Position numbers and translations under genes: made by a program. This document shows, in pieces, positions 17,017 through 25,753 of a DNA stretch of 64,000 nucleotides. The stretch comes from Butyrivibrio sp. XPD2006. Lineage in GTDB: Bacteria > Bacillota > Clostridia > Lachnospirales > Lachnospiraceae. The notes under the pieces are model-generated. The model did no database searches and was not told the origin of the DNA. It worked only from the letters and a program-made list of their open reading frames with translations. Within the stretch, counting starts at the first letter, position 1. Each line of letters starts with the position of its first letter. Location: contig NZ_ATVT01000002.1 of NCBI RefSeq assembly GCF_000420865.1, positions 62,001 to 126,000 on the forward strand, written 5' to 3'.

Positions 17017-19135
17017 TTTCACTCTCCTGCTTCTTATTGATCAGGTCATCTGCCCTGTTAAGAACTATATTAATATCTTTTGTCCCATACAAACAATACA
17101 CTGAAGAGACGTTTGCTTCAATAGCATTTTCTTTAAACATCTTCTGAAGTCTCTCAACATCACTCTCAAAAAAAGCTTCCTCTGCCTCAAAACCAAAGGC
17201 GTAAAACTGTGTGCCGCTTATTCTGAACACATTCGACTCCCCGAATATTTCATTGAGCATCCTTGCCGCAACCACTACTATCTGATCGCCCACTTCAAAT
17301 CCTTCCGAGATATTGATCTCATCAAGTTTGACAAGATCGCAGCGGACAAGGCCAAATGGCTGTGTCATATCGAGACCGTGCTCTAAGTATTTTTTGAAAG
17401 CCGCATAATTGCTGCAACCCGAAAGAGCATCTTTATATGTATAATTCAGTGCTCTGCTCTGTTCTTCTCTCTGAAGCACAAGCTGTGCAAGGAAATAGCT
17501 TATGAGATTAATAATCTCTGATACTGATTCGAGTTTTTTTGAAGTTGCACCCACAACGCCGCAGACGCCAAAAAGATTACCTCCCACTTCAAGGGGACCG
17601 ATGATCATATTATCTACTTTATTGGTTTTGAGAAGGCTGTAAAAGCCCGGAATCGATTTTCTGAACTCTTCAGGATCCCTGACTATCAGCCTGTGATCAT
17701 TTTTATTGAACGCATCATATATCCTGTCGATTATATCCTCTGACGATAAATACATCATTTCAAGAGAAAAAGATTCCTCTCCTTCTCTGTACCATTCATA
17801 AGTGCCCTTGTATTTTCCGTTCTTCTGGTCTTCAAATATAAAAATACGCCTTGCATCCAGCTCTTTTCCCAAAAATGCAAGAATTGACCTTATGTTGGCA
17901 TCCGGGGAATTGGATGAGAGTGCGTACTGAAGCGCACGGTTTATGAAACGGTCACGCTCCATGGCAGCGCTGTCCTTCATCCACCATCTGAGAAATTCAA
18001 TCAGCTCAATTGCCACGTAGACAGTAGCACCTATTCGGGTAAAGAGGCCAAATCGCTCAGTAGTCCTTCCGACCATAAAGTACTGGGCAATATCCAGAAA
18101 ACCGCTGCCGGCAAAGATGATCCCGCTGACATACAGATATCTGAGTCTGTTCTTCTTTCCTGTCTTTCTGCAGTAAACAGCATTATCCAGCGCCATTATG
18201 ATAAATACTGCCAGTCCGATAATGATATACGCCCCGGCAAACCAGGGGAAGGAATCCATCATATCAACCTTTAGTACATAGCGTATGGTAATAATTCCGA
18301 AGGCAGTGACCATTGATAACCAAAAGCCAAGGTGATCATATATCTCCCTCTTTTTCTCTGTCTGTGAATTTAAAAAGCAAATGCTGGGATAAGCGATCAT
18401 AAACGGGATTATTCTGTTGATATCTCTGCAAACATAGATATGGCCTGTGATAAGCTGGAAGATATCCGTGCCGATAAGCAGCCAGATTCCTGTAAGTACA
18501 GCGCAGCTTCCAAACGCAAGAACATTAAACGGAAATACAGATTTATTGGATGAGCCCACAAAAGCAATGAGGAATATCAGTCCCAGGAAAATGTTGAGAA
18601 TGCAGAATATGCATGAAAACAGACTTTTCCTGATAACCAGCTGCATGAAATCCGAAGCAGAACATAGATAAACGTCAAAAACGGTTCCGTTTTTCTGGCC
18701 TTCATAGACCTTTTCAAATTCAAGCCTTACGATCTTTCCGGCATCGTCTTTGTTTATCCCTATTTCATGGAATGCCACTCCGTAGCACATTCCAGTGAGA
18801 TTGGGCATGCTGTAGAATCTGTATACCTGCCTTCCTCCTACGAAAACTCTTATGTTCGTATTCTTGGACTTAAAGCACAGTGCATCCTTGTCAGTTATGC
18901 CACCGGAAAGCTTTTTTTCTACCGCAATCCTTCCGCCGAAGTCTTTGATATTAAGGTCATCGACAGAAACCTTCTCGCCGTCCGGAAGCATCCATCCATC
19001 GGAATATCCGTCAATATTCTCATGACTTGTGATCAGCCTGTCTGTAGACATAGGTATCCCGATGAGGATCGTTGCTATAACGATTGCAAAGAATACGGCA
19101 TATATTAAGTTGATAAGCGCCTGTTTACTCTTCAT
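16994..19135 (-). CDS. 7TM-DISM-like sensor with GAF-like and degenerate GGDEF domains
   Basis: Membrane protein of 713 residues. An N-terminal helix (about 10-28) is followed by an extracellular beta-rich region (30-175) resembling 7TMR-DISM ectodomains. About seven membrane helices span 175-390. A GAF-like cytosolic domain follows (410-555). A C-terminal GGDEF-fold domain (565-705) has SGTQF where GGDEF is expected, so cyclase catalysis is unlikely. It may bind nucleotide or protein instead. The ATG overlaps the upstream hybrid-kinase stop codon by 4 bases, and its own 3' end overlaps the next gene. It belongs to the co-transcribed signalling block beside mglBAC. Confidence 0.85.
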   Translation of the reverse strand: MKSKQALINLIYAVFFAIVIATILIGIPMSTDRLITSHENIDGYSDGWMLPDGEKVSVDDLNIKDFGGRIAVEKKLSGGITDKDALCFKSKNTNIRVFVGGRQVYRFYSMPNLTGMCYGVAFHEIGINKDDAGKIVRLEFEKVYEGQKNGTVFDVYLCSASDFMQLVIRKSLFSCIFCILNIFLGLIFLIAFVGSSNKSVFPFNVLAFGSCAVLTGIWLLIGTDIFQLITGHIYVCRDINRIIPFMIAYPSICFLNSQTEKKREIYDHLGFWLSMVTAFGIITIRYVLKVDMMDSFPWFAGAYIIIGLAVFIIMALDNAVYCRKTGKKNRLRYLYVSGIIFAGSGFLDIAQYFMVGRTTERFGLFTRIGATVYVAIELIEFLRWWMKDSAAMERDRFINRALQYALSSNSPDANIRSILAFLGKELDARRIFIFEDQKNGKYKGTYEWYREGEESFSLEMMYLSSEDIIDRIYDAFNKNDHRLIVRDPEEFRKSIPGFYSLLKTNKVDNMIIGPLEVGGNLFGVCGVVGATSKKLESVSEIINLISYFLAQLVLQREEQSRALNYTYKDALSGCSNYAAFKKYLEHGLDMTQPFGLVRCDLVKLDEINISEGFEVGDQIVVVAARMLNEIFGESNVFRISGTQFYAFGFEAEEAFFESDVERLQKMFKENAIEANVSSVYCLYGTKDINIVLNRADDLINKKQESENEHTDNS

Positions 19136-22100
19136 AGCATATCTTCCGTAATATCTGACAGCATCTTGATCTCTTCATAATCCTGCCTCTCAAAGGCCAC
19201 TGCTATCCTGTTCATTTTGTCCTGATGCTTGTCCGGAATGTCATATTCCGAAATATCCCTCAGGGTCATTTCGATCATCCTGTCATTGCGCTCCTCTGCA
19301 GCTTTTCTAATGGTGTCGTATGCGCTTTTGATCAGGATTTTGTCAAAATGTTCATCCTCATCCTTTTTACTGTTGCAGAAAACCGCCAGATTCTTTTTAT
19401 ACTCTTTAAGCCTGTCCACAAAGCTTTCATTATTATTCCGGATATAATCCGTATCATCATTTTTACCGGCCATTTCCAGTTTTTCCGCATCGTCACCAAG
19501 GCTCATTGCTCCGATCAGCCTTGAGGAACTCTTAAGAGCATGGACCTTAATGGTATAGTCTTTCCAGTTCTCTGAAGCATATAAATCCTCAATCTCCAGG
19601 ATCCTCTGATCCAGAGAATCATAGAATATCTGAAGCACTGATTTAAAGGCTTCTTCCGATCCGCTGTTCTCCATAGCCTTTTCGGAATCTATTCCCGGAA
19701 TCTCCTCATACCATGCCTTTTTCTCTTCGTATACTTCCTCAGATTCAGAAACCGCCTGATGGTTATCTCCGGTATCTATATACTCAGATTCCTTAATACC
19801 CTCGCCGTGGTAAAGAGCATTTGAAAGAATCTGACTGAGTCCGTAGGGCTCGTCTTTCTTTAACAGGTACATGATACCCATAGCTCCCCGGCCGCAGTTT
19901 AATGACATGACTGAAGAAACCTTCTGGAAGAGAATGTGTTCAAAGTTATGCCTCTTCCTGATGGATCTTTTGACAATTTCTTTTTCTTCTTCGGTAAGTG
20001 AAATATAATCTACAATTGCAACATCCAGGTCAGGCTTTACATTTCTCGGAAGAATAAAATCAAGATACTTTTGATAGCACTCATCCATCTCGCCGGTGAA
20101 TATTCTTCCTATAGTCACCTTACCGCCCTTTATATTGATGACAGGCCTCAACCCGAAGGTACTTACAAGGGCATAGGTTGATTTTCTTATGCCTCCGCGC
20201 TTCATAAGGAACTCGGCATCTCCGGTTATGAAACTGCATCTTAAGTTCTTTTTAACCTTTTCAAGATCACTGATGATCCTGTCAAACTGTCTTCCCTGTA
20301 TGGACATCCTGTATGCCAAAAGCACCAACATTCCAAGAGCGCTGGAATTGGCTTCCGAATCTATTACCGATACATTTCCGTAAGCTTTTGCTGCCTCAAG
20401 GGCATTTTCATACTCCTTACTGATTCCGGCAGATACCGCGATATAAATGATCTGATGCGCCTTTTTAACTTCCTGGGCAAAAAACCTCTCGAATTCCTGT
20501 ACTGTGGGAGGCGAAGATGTAAACATCGCTCCTTCCGATACATAGCGCATAACTTCATCGCTGTTTGCTTCATCGTAGTCGTAATAGGATTTTCCGTCAG
20601 ACATAATTGAAAACGGAATTATATCTATCTGATGTTCCCACAGAGTATTCCTTGGCAGATCACACATGCTGCTGGTGGCAACAATGATTGGCATCTTCTT
20701 GGTGTAAGCCCTTGAAGAATTCATTTTCGCCCCTTCAAGGTCAGCTCCTGCCGTCCTTATAATCTTAGACTCCTGAAGGTGACCAAGAATCATATCTTCA
20801 AGCTGTTCGCCTGATATCGGTTTTACCAGATAACCATCAAAACCGCTTCTGTCATACAAATCCCTGCTCTCGGAGTCGGCGTTTGCTGTGAGTGCAATGA
20901 CAGGTGAATGATTGTTCCGACCTCCAAGCTGTTTTCTTATCTGCTGCAGACATTCCACACCATCCATACCGGGCATAAGATGATCCATGAAAATAACATC
21001 ATATGCCTCTGCATATGTCATGGAAAGAGCCTCAGGGCCGCTTAAAGCAGTGTCGATAACAATCTCCGTGCCATCAAGAAGTTTCTTTTCAACCTCCAGA
21101 TTCATCTCATTATCATCGACAATAAGTATCCGGGCTTCGGGTGCAATAAATCCCGGTATATATTTGCCCTTTAACTCTCTCTTACCGTAGTTTTCAATGC
21201 TTATCTCACCAACAGGCTCTCGCCTTGTCACCTTCTGCTTAAGTGACACGATAAAGGTTGACCCTTCTGTATAGGTACTGTTTACGGTAATCTTACCGTC
21301 CATCAGCTCTACCAGCTGTTTAACAATAGACAGGCCAAGGCCCGTACCCTCGATCTTGGCATTTCTCTCCTCATCCATTCTTGCAAAAGCATCAAAAAGA
21401 TATGGGATAACATCCTGCTTGATTCCCATACCGGTATCGATTACCGAGATCAGAAGAACGACATCATCACCTTTTGTATTATCTTCTTTTTCAATGCGCA
21501 GTGTAACAGAACCTTCCTGCGTATACTTGACCGCATTGTTGAGAAGGTTTACAAGTATCTGCTTTATTCTCACTTCATCGCCAAAGAGCTCGGCGGGGAT
21601 TGTAGGATCCACTTCGAGATTAAGCGTTAAGTCTTTTTGCTCTGCCCTTAGCCAGATCATGTTTACAATCTCAGAGATCAGATCTCCCAGATTGTAGTTT
21701 ACGGGTACTATATCCATCTTGCCCGCTTCAATCTTGGACATATCTAAAATGTCATTTATCAGGGACAGCAGCATCTTGCCGGCTCCCTGAATATTTTTGG
21801 CATCATTTATGATTTCGTCAGAAGCATCTTCCTGCCTGAGAATGATCTCATTTAGTCCCAGGATAGAGTTTATGGGAGTCCTTATCTCATGGCTCATATT
21901 GGAAAAGAACCTGTTCTGAGACCTGTTGAGCTCTTCAACCTTTTTGGTCTCCTCCTTGGCTCTTTTGTTCTCCTCATCATAAAGCCACTCCTCAAACCAA
22001 ACCATGAAGCAGCAGATGATGCCGACAAGTACAATGGAAATCAGGGAATCAGCAAAGAAGGCTTCTCTTGTATGCTCCACTACACGCTCAGGGAAAAAAT

Positions 22101-22533
22101 ATCCGATAGCATACAGGACAGCAGACTCAAGTGTAAGCACCACCAGCATCAGCGGCTTCCAAAAGCCACTGAGAACAAGTCCCGTATAAAGAAATGTGAA
22201 TATCATCCACAGGATTCCGCCGCCGTAAATACCGCCGCCGGAGAAGAATACCAGAGGAAGGGCAACAAAAACCTGGCCCAGCACGATAAGCCTTACCGCA
22301 ATGGACACATGGTTTCTCCTGATCGATACTATGGTTACAATCGGAATCGCAAGCACAATGATAACCAGCGCAATTATCTCAACCATGTTCTCGCCGAGAA
22401 TAATGTCACCGAGGAGCGCAAGGAAGATAAAGAAATCCGTAACCAGTGTGAGCAGTATGAAAACACGCTCTTTAAAACTTCTTGAGGGGTCTTTAAGAAG
22501 GTCTTTTACCTTCTGTACAATCTTATGAATCAT
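19132..22533 (-). CDS. hybrid histidine kinase with embedded DegV domain and HPt domain
   Basis: Multidomain signalling protein of 1133 residues. About six membrane helices (20-185) precede a HisKA domain with phospho-acceptor His215 (SHEIRTP). The ATPase domain (300-435) has N-box NNAVKY and G-boxes DTGMGI and GTGLGLS. A receiver domain (467-585) has Asp517 (FMDHLMPGMDG). Residues about 614-890 form a DegV/FakB-like domain: IIVATSSMCDLP, then the ligand-site block TSSPPTVQEFERFF, IYIAVSAGIS and VIDSEANSSALG. A C-terminal HPt domain has His998 (VHALKSSSRLIGA). DegV proteins bind fatty acids, so a lipid-linked input is possible. GGAGG precedes the ATG, which overlaps the upstream kinase stop codon. 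Confidence 0.93.
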   Translation of the reverse strand: MIHKIVQKVKDLLKDPSRSFKERVFILLTLVTDFFIFLALLGDIILGENMVEIIALVIIVLAIPIVTIVSIRRNHVSIAVRLIVLGQVFVALPLVFFSGGGIYGGGILWMIFTFLYTGLVLSGFWKPLMLVVLTLESAVLYAIGYFFPERVVEHTREAFFADSLISIVLVGIICCFMVWFEEWLYDEENKRAKEETKKVEELNRSQNRFFSNMSHEIRTPINSILGLNEIILRQEDASDEIINDAKNIQGAGKMLLSLINDILDMSKIEAGKMDIVPVNYNLGDLISEIVNMIWLRAEQKDLTLNLEVDPTIPAELFGDEVRIKQILVNLLNNAVKYTQEGSVTLRIEKEDNTKGDDVVLLISVIDTGMGIKQDVIPYLFDAFARMDEERNAKIEGTGLGLSIVKQLVELMDGKITVNSTYTEGSTFIVSLKQKVTRREPVGEISIENYGKRELKGKYIPGFIAPEARILIVDDNEMNLEVEKKLLDGTEIVIDTALSGPEALSMTYAEAYDVIFMDHLMPGMDGVECLQQIRKQLGGRNNHSPVIALTANADSESRDLYDRSGFDGYLVKPISGEQLEDMILGHLQESKIIRTAGADLEGAKMNSSRAYTKKMPIIVATSSMCDLPRNTLWEHQIDIIPFSIMSDGKSYYDYDEANSDEVMRYVSEGAMFTSSPPTVQEFERFFAQEVKKAHQIIYIAVSAGISKEYENALEAAKAYGNVSVIDSEANSSALGMLVLLAYRMSIQGRQFDRIISDLEKVKKNLRCSFITGDAEFLMKRGGIRKSTYALVSTFGLRPVINIKGGKVTIGRIFTGEMDECYQKYLDFILPRNVKPDLDVAIVDYISLTEEEKEIVKRSIRKRHNFEHILFQKVSSVMSLNCGRGAMGIMYLLKKDEPYGLSQILSNALYHGEGIKESEYIDTGDNHQAVSESEEVYEEKKAWYEEIPGIDSEKAMENSGSEEAFKSVLQIFYDSLDQRILEIEDLYASENWKDYTIKVHALKSSSRLIGAMSLGDDAEKLEMAGKNDDTDYIRNNNESFVDRLKEYKKNLAVFCNSKKDEDEHFDKILIKSAYDTIRKAAEERNDRMIEMTLRDISEYDIPDKHQDKMNRIAVAFERQDYEEIKMLSDITEDML

Positions 22534-24596
22534 GAGACACCTCCATTCCGGTTCTTCTTGCCTCCAGACATCACGCGCATCATGACTCTCTCAAAATCGT
22601 TGATATTGATTGGCTTACTTATGAATCCGTCAAAGCCTTCTTTAAGGAACATCTCTCTTGCACCGCTGACAGCATTGGCTGTAAGAGCAATTACAATAAG
22701 CTTTCTTTCCTTCTGATCAGCTATGAACCTGAGTTTCTTCATTGCCTCAACGCCATCCATTTCCGGCATCATATGATCCATAAATACTATGTCATACGAT
22801 TCAAGCTCATACTTGGCCAGCGCTTCCTTGCCGCTCTCAGCCGTATCAACCTCCATCTTGTAGTCCTTAAAAAGACCTGTTGCCACAATCAGGTTCATTG
22901 GCTCATCGTCAACAATAAGAGCCCTTATTTCTTCAAGATTAAGTGCCTTGTTTTCAGCTGTCTTCATAAATGAAGACACATCGGCCTCTCCATTTAAAAC
23001 CTTAGCCACTGTGTATCCGTAGACCGGCTTTGGAAGGACTATGATCCGGTTCTTGCTCTTCATAACAAAGCCCGGTTCTTCGAACATAGCAACAGTTACC
23101 CCGCTTTCAGATAATTCATCAAAGAAACCGGGATTCTGTTTATACTCGTCAACCCCTAAAAATACATGTGTGATCTTACCCGTATCCAAAAGTCTTTTAA
23201 GTTCTTTCAAAGACGGTGCTGAGTAAAGATTAACCCTGAGTCCTGCCGCCAGATTGGTTGCCATCATCTCATAGGCTCCGCCAACTCTGAAATCATCAAG
23301 TTTATCCGCAAGCACATGGAAAGCTACTCCCAGGAATTTATCAGTATTTACTGTTATACACGGAGTTGGATCAATGACTTCCTGTACAATGCTTATTCTG
23401 ACAACAGTTCCTGCCCCTACACCACTCTCCAGTGCCACAAAGCCGTGCATAAGCCTTGTAAAGCCATAGACGATTGAAAGCCCCAGTCCTATACCTCCGG
23501 TGCTTCTGTTTCTCTTTTTATCTGCCTGATAACTTCCCGTGGCAACTCTTTCCCTGACCTTCTCGGTCATACCGATTCCTGTATCCATGACCTCTATTAT
23601 CAGGTTGATTCCGTAATCCTTCTTGATGCAGAAAACTCTTAAAAGAACACCACCTTTTTTGGTAAACTTAAAGCCGTTGTCCACAAGATGCATGATTATC
23701 TTTTTGAGCTTCTTGGAATCGCCTTTTAAAACCGCAGGCACAGACGGATCCAGATCAATGGTGAATTCAAGGCCCTTTGTCTGATACAGCATCTCATAAT
23801 TTGCTGCAATATCACTAAGGATTGATGTGATCATGTATTTTTCTTCCTCTAAGATCGCATCTCCTCTTTCAATTTCACTGTAATCCTGAATATCCTCGAT
23901 CTGGTTAGACAGGCGCATACCGGCATCTCTGATTGCCTGTACGTCGGCCCTTGGTTCTTTTTTCAGAATAAGGGTAGACATGCCGTTTATTACATTAACG
24001 GGAGTTCTGAGTTCATGAGAGATATTCGCAAGGAAATCCTCCATACCTTTTTTGGCGTTCTCTTCAGTGTCCTGAACAGCTTCTATATCGCCTTCTATCC
24101 TGCTCATATTTCTGAGGATTTCATGAAGTGCCCTGTAAATGCTTATTTCAACAACAATATGAAGAATTATCCTGGATATACTTAAGGGATCAAGTTTTAT
24201 ACTGTTTGTGATAAGTCCATAGATCATCTGGCCTGCCATTATTACGAAAAACTCCGCAAGAATAATAGGCAAAAATCTCTTTCTGCCCATAACAGATGCA
24301 GTGATCATAAGAAGAACCGAGATAATAATGATATCGTAGAAACTGGTCAAGTGAACGCCATGAAAGAAAGCCACCAACATCGAGAAGATCATAAAGAAAT
24401 TCTCTCTGAACCTGACCTCACCATAACCGTTGATATGAATAGCCCAGCACGCGATTATTCCACCAGCAATAAGAGGTATCACCCAGAGCTCCCATCCCTG
24501 GGATATGATCTCTAAGATTGCACCGATGCAAGTGATCGTGATGATGACAACAACCACATTGTGGGCTCTTAGTGTCCGATTCGCTTTTTCGTTCAA
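22530..24596 (-). CDS. hybrid sensor histidine kinase with two receiver domains (first degenerate)
   Basis: Membrane hybrid kinase of about 688 residues. I choose the TTG start at 24596, which has GAGGG seven bases upstream; the ATG at 24629 lies in the T run of a terminator and has no ribosome-binding site. About five membrane helices (15-160) precede HisKA with SHELRTPVNVINGM. The ATPase domain has DNGFKF, DTGIGM and GIGLGLS. A receiver-like region without an acceptor Asp follows. The C-terminal receiver domain keeps IVDDEP and Asp in IVFMDHMMPEMDG. There is no HPt domain here, so the HPt of the next gene product may complete the relay. It is the first gene of the signalling run after mglC. 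Confidence 0.88.
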   Translation of the reverse strand: MNEKANRTLRAHNVVVVIITITCIGAILEIISQGWELWVIPLIAGGIIACWAIHINGYGEVRFRENFFMIFSMLVAFFHGVHLTSFYDIIIISVLLMITASVMGRKRFLPIILAEFFVIMAGQMIYGLITNSIKLDPLSISRIILHIVVEISIYRALHEILRNMSRIEGDIEAVQDTEENAKKGMEDFLANISHELRTPVNVINGMSTLILKKEPRADVQAIRDAGMRLSNQIEDIQDYSEIERGDAILEEEKYMITSILSDIAANYEMLYQTKGLEFTIDLDPSVPAVLKGDSKKLKKIIMHLVDNGFKFTKKGGVLLRVFCIKKDYGINLIIEVMDTGIGMTEKVRERVATGSYQADKKRNRSTGGIGLGLSIVYGFTRLMHGFVALESGVGAGTVVRISIVQEVIDPTPCITVNTDKFLGVAFHVLADKLDDFRVGGAYEMMATNLAAGLRVNLYSAPSLKELKRLLDTGKITHVFLGVDEYKQNPGFFDELSESGVTVAMFEEPGFVMKSKNRIIVLPKPVYGYTVAKVLNGEADVSSFMKTAENKALNLEEIRALIVDDEPMNLIVATGLFKDYKMEVDTAESGKEALAKYELESYDIVFMDHMMPEMDGVEAMKKLRFIADQKERKLIVIALTANAVSGAREMFLKEGFDGFISKPININDFERVMMRVMSGGKKNRNGGVS

Positions 24597-24635
24597 ATCG
24601 TTACCCTCTTTAAAGAGACAAAACAACATAAAAAA

Positions 24636-24663
24636 GGGATGCAGTCTAAAAAGACTACATCCC
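24636..24663 (-). terminator. terminator after mglC, just before the hybrid kinase gene
   Basis: A 12-bp stem with one non-Watson-Crick pair (GGGATGTAGTCT / AGACTGCATCCC on the minus strand) followed by TTTTTT. It lies 68 bases after the mglC stop and only 40 bases before the TTG start of the kinase. It would separate high mglBAC output from lower expression of the signalling genes by read-through. Confidence 0.85.
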
Positions 24664-24730
24664 TATTATATCACGCTGTTAACGATATTGAGATAACTTC
24701 GTTAATAATTATACATTAAATTTTAGTAAA

Positions 24731-25720
24731 TTACTTCTTAGCAACGTACTTACGGATATCAAGTGAAATAGCTACGAAGATAACCAGACCAATGAAGATG
24801 TACTGAGCGTTAGCATCAACTCCAAGGTACTGAAGGGCTGCCTTCAGAAGCTCGAATACGGCAACACCGATGATGGCACTTGAAACCTTACCACGTCCAC
24901 CTGTAACTGATACACCACCGATTGTGCAGGCAGCGATAGCTTCCATCTCATAACCAAGACCTAAGTTAACTGATGCACCACCGGCCTTAGCACCAAGCAT
25001 GAATCCTGCAAGACCGTACATCATAGCAGCCTTCATGTAGATGAGTACCATTGTAAGACGAACAGGAACACCGGCAACCTCTGCAGCCTGTGGGTTTCCA
25101 CCGATTGCATACATATACTTACCGTGACGTGTCATGTTGAAGATGAACCATGTGATTGCTGCAACAATAATAGCAATCCAGATAAGATAGCTTATTCCGA
25201 GGAACTTTCCTGTAGCGATGTTTGTGTACTGTGTTGTGTATCCACCAAGAGGTGTAGCACCTGTGTAGATAAGAGCAAGTCCGTAAACGATTTCCATCAT
25301 AGCAAGTGTTGCGATGAATGGAGGAACGTGAAGGAATGCAATGAAGAATCCTGTAATTGCACCGAAGCATCCTGTGATTGCAAGTACGATAAGAAGTGCA
25401 ACGAAGATGTTAAGTGGCTCCATTTCAGGGAAGAACTTTCCTGAGTAGTCCATCTTCTGAAGAAGTGTACCTGCGATACAAGCAGCAAAACCGATCATAC
25501 GTCCTGCTGAAAGGTCACATCCTGCTGTGATAACGCAGCCTGCGATACCAAGGGCAATAACAAGTCTTGAACTCATATTCATGAGAATGTTGAACAGGTT
25601 GTTAGATGTAAGGAACCTGTCGTTTGTAATACCTGTGTAAATAACCAGGATGAACATAACGATGATAACACCGTTATTTATAAGAAAATCAATTGCTTTT
25701 TGCTGTTTTGTCTTAACCAT
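24731..25720 (-). CDS. mglC: galactose/methyl-galactoside ABC transporter permease
   Basis: Polytopic membrane protein of 329 residues with 8-10 hydrophobic segments, of the RbsC/MglC branched permease family. Diagnostic blocks are ITAGCDLSAGRMIGFAA, PPFIATLAMM, YAIGGNPQAAEVAGVPV and the family motif AACTIGGVSVTGGRGK. GAGG lies eight bases before the ATG. It forms the channel for MglA and MglB encoded immediately upstream. Family is certain; the galactose-type assignment rests on the calcium-loop MglB in the same operon. Confidence 0.93.
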   Translation of the reverse strand: MVKTKQQKAIDFLINNGVIIVMFILVIYTGITNDRFLTSNNLFNILMNMSSRLVIALGIAGCVITAGCDLSAGRMIGFAACIAGTLLQKMDYSGKFFPEMEPLNIFVALLIVLAITGCFGAITGFFIAFLHVPPFIATLAMMEIVYGLALIYTGATPLGGYTTQYTNIATGKFLGISYLIWIAIIVAAITWFIFNMTRHGKYMYAIGGNPQAAEVAGVPVRLTMVLIYMKAAMMYGLAGFMLGAKAGGASVNLGLGYEMEAIAACTIGGVSVTGGRGKVSSAIIGVAVFELLKAALQYLGVDANAQYIFIGLVIFVAISLDIRKYVAKK

Positions 25721-25753
25721 TTCTTTTTCCTCTCTTATAATAGCCTGCGAATC

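Noticed and set aside
25124..25444. Plus-strand Cys-rich frame opposite mglC
   Set aside because: Cysteine richness is an artefact of the complementary codons of a highly hydrophobic permease; no start signals.
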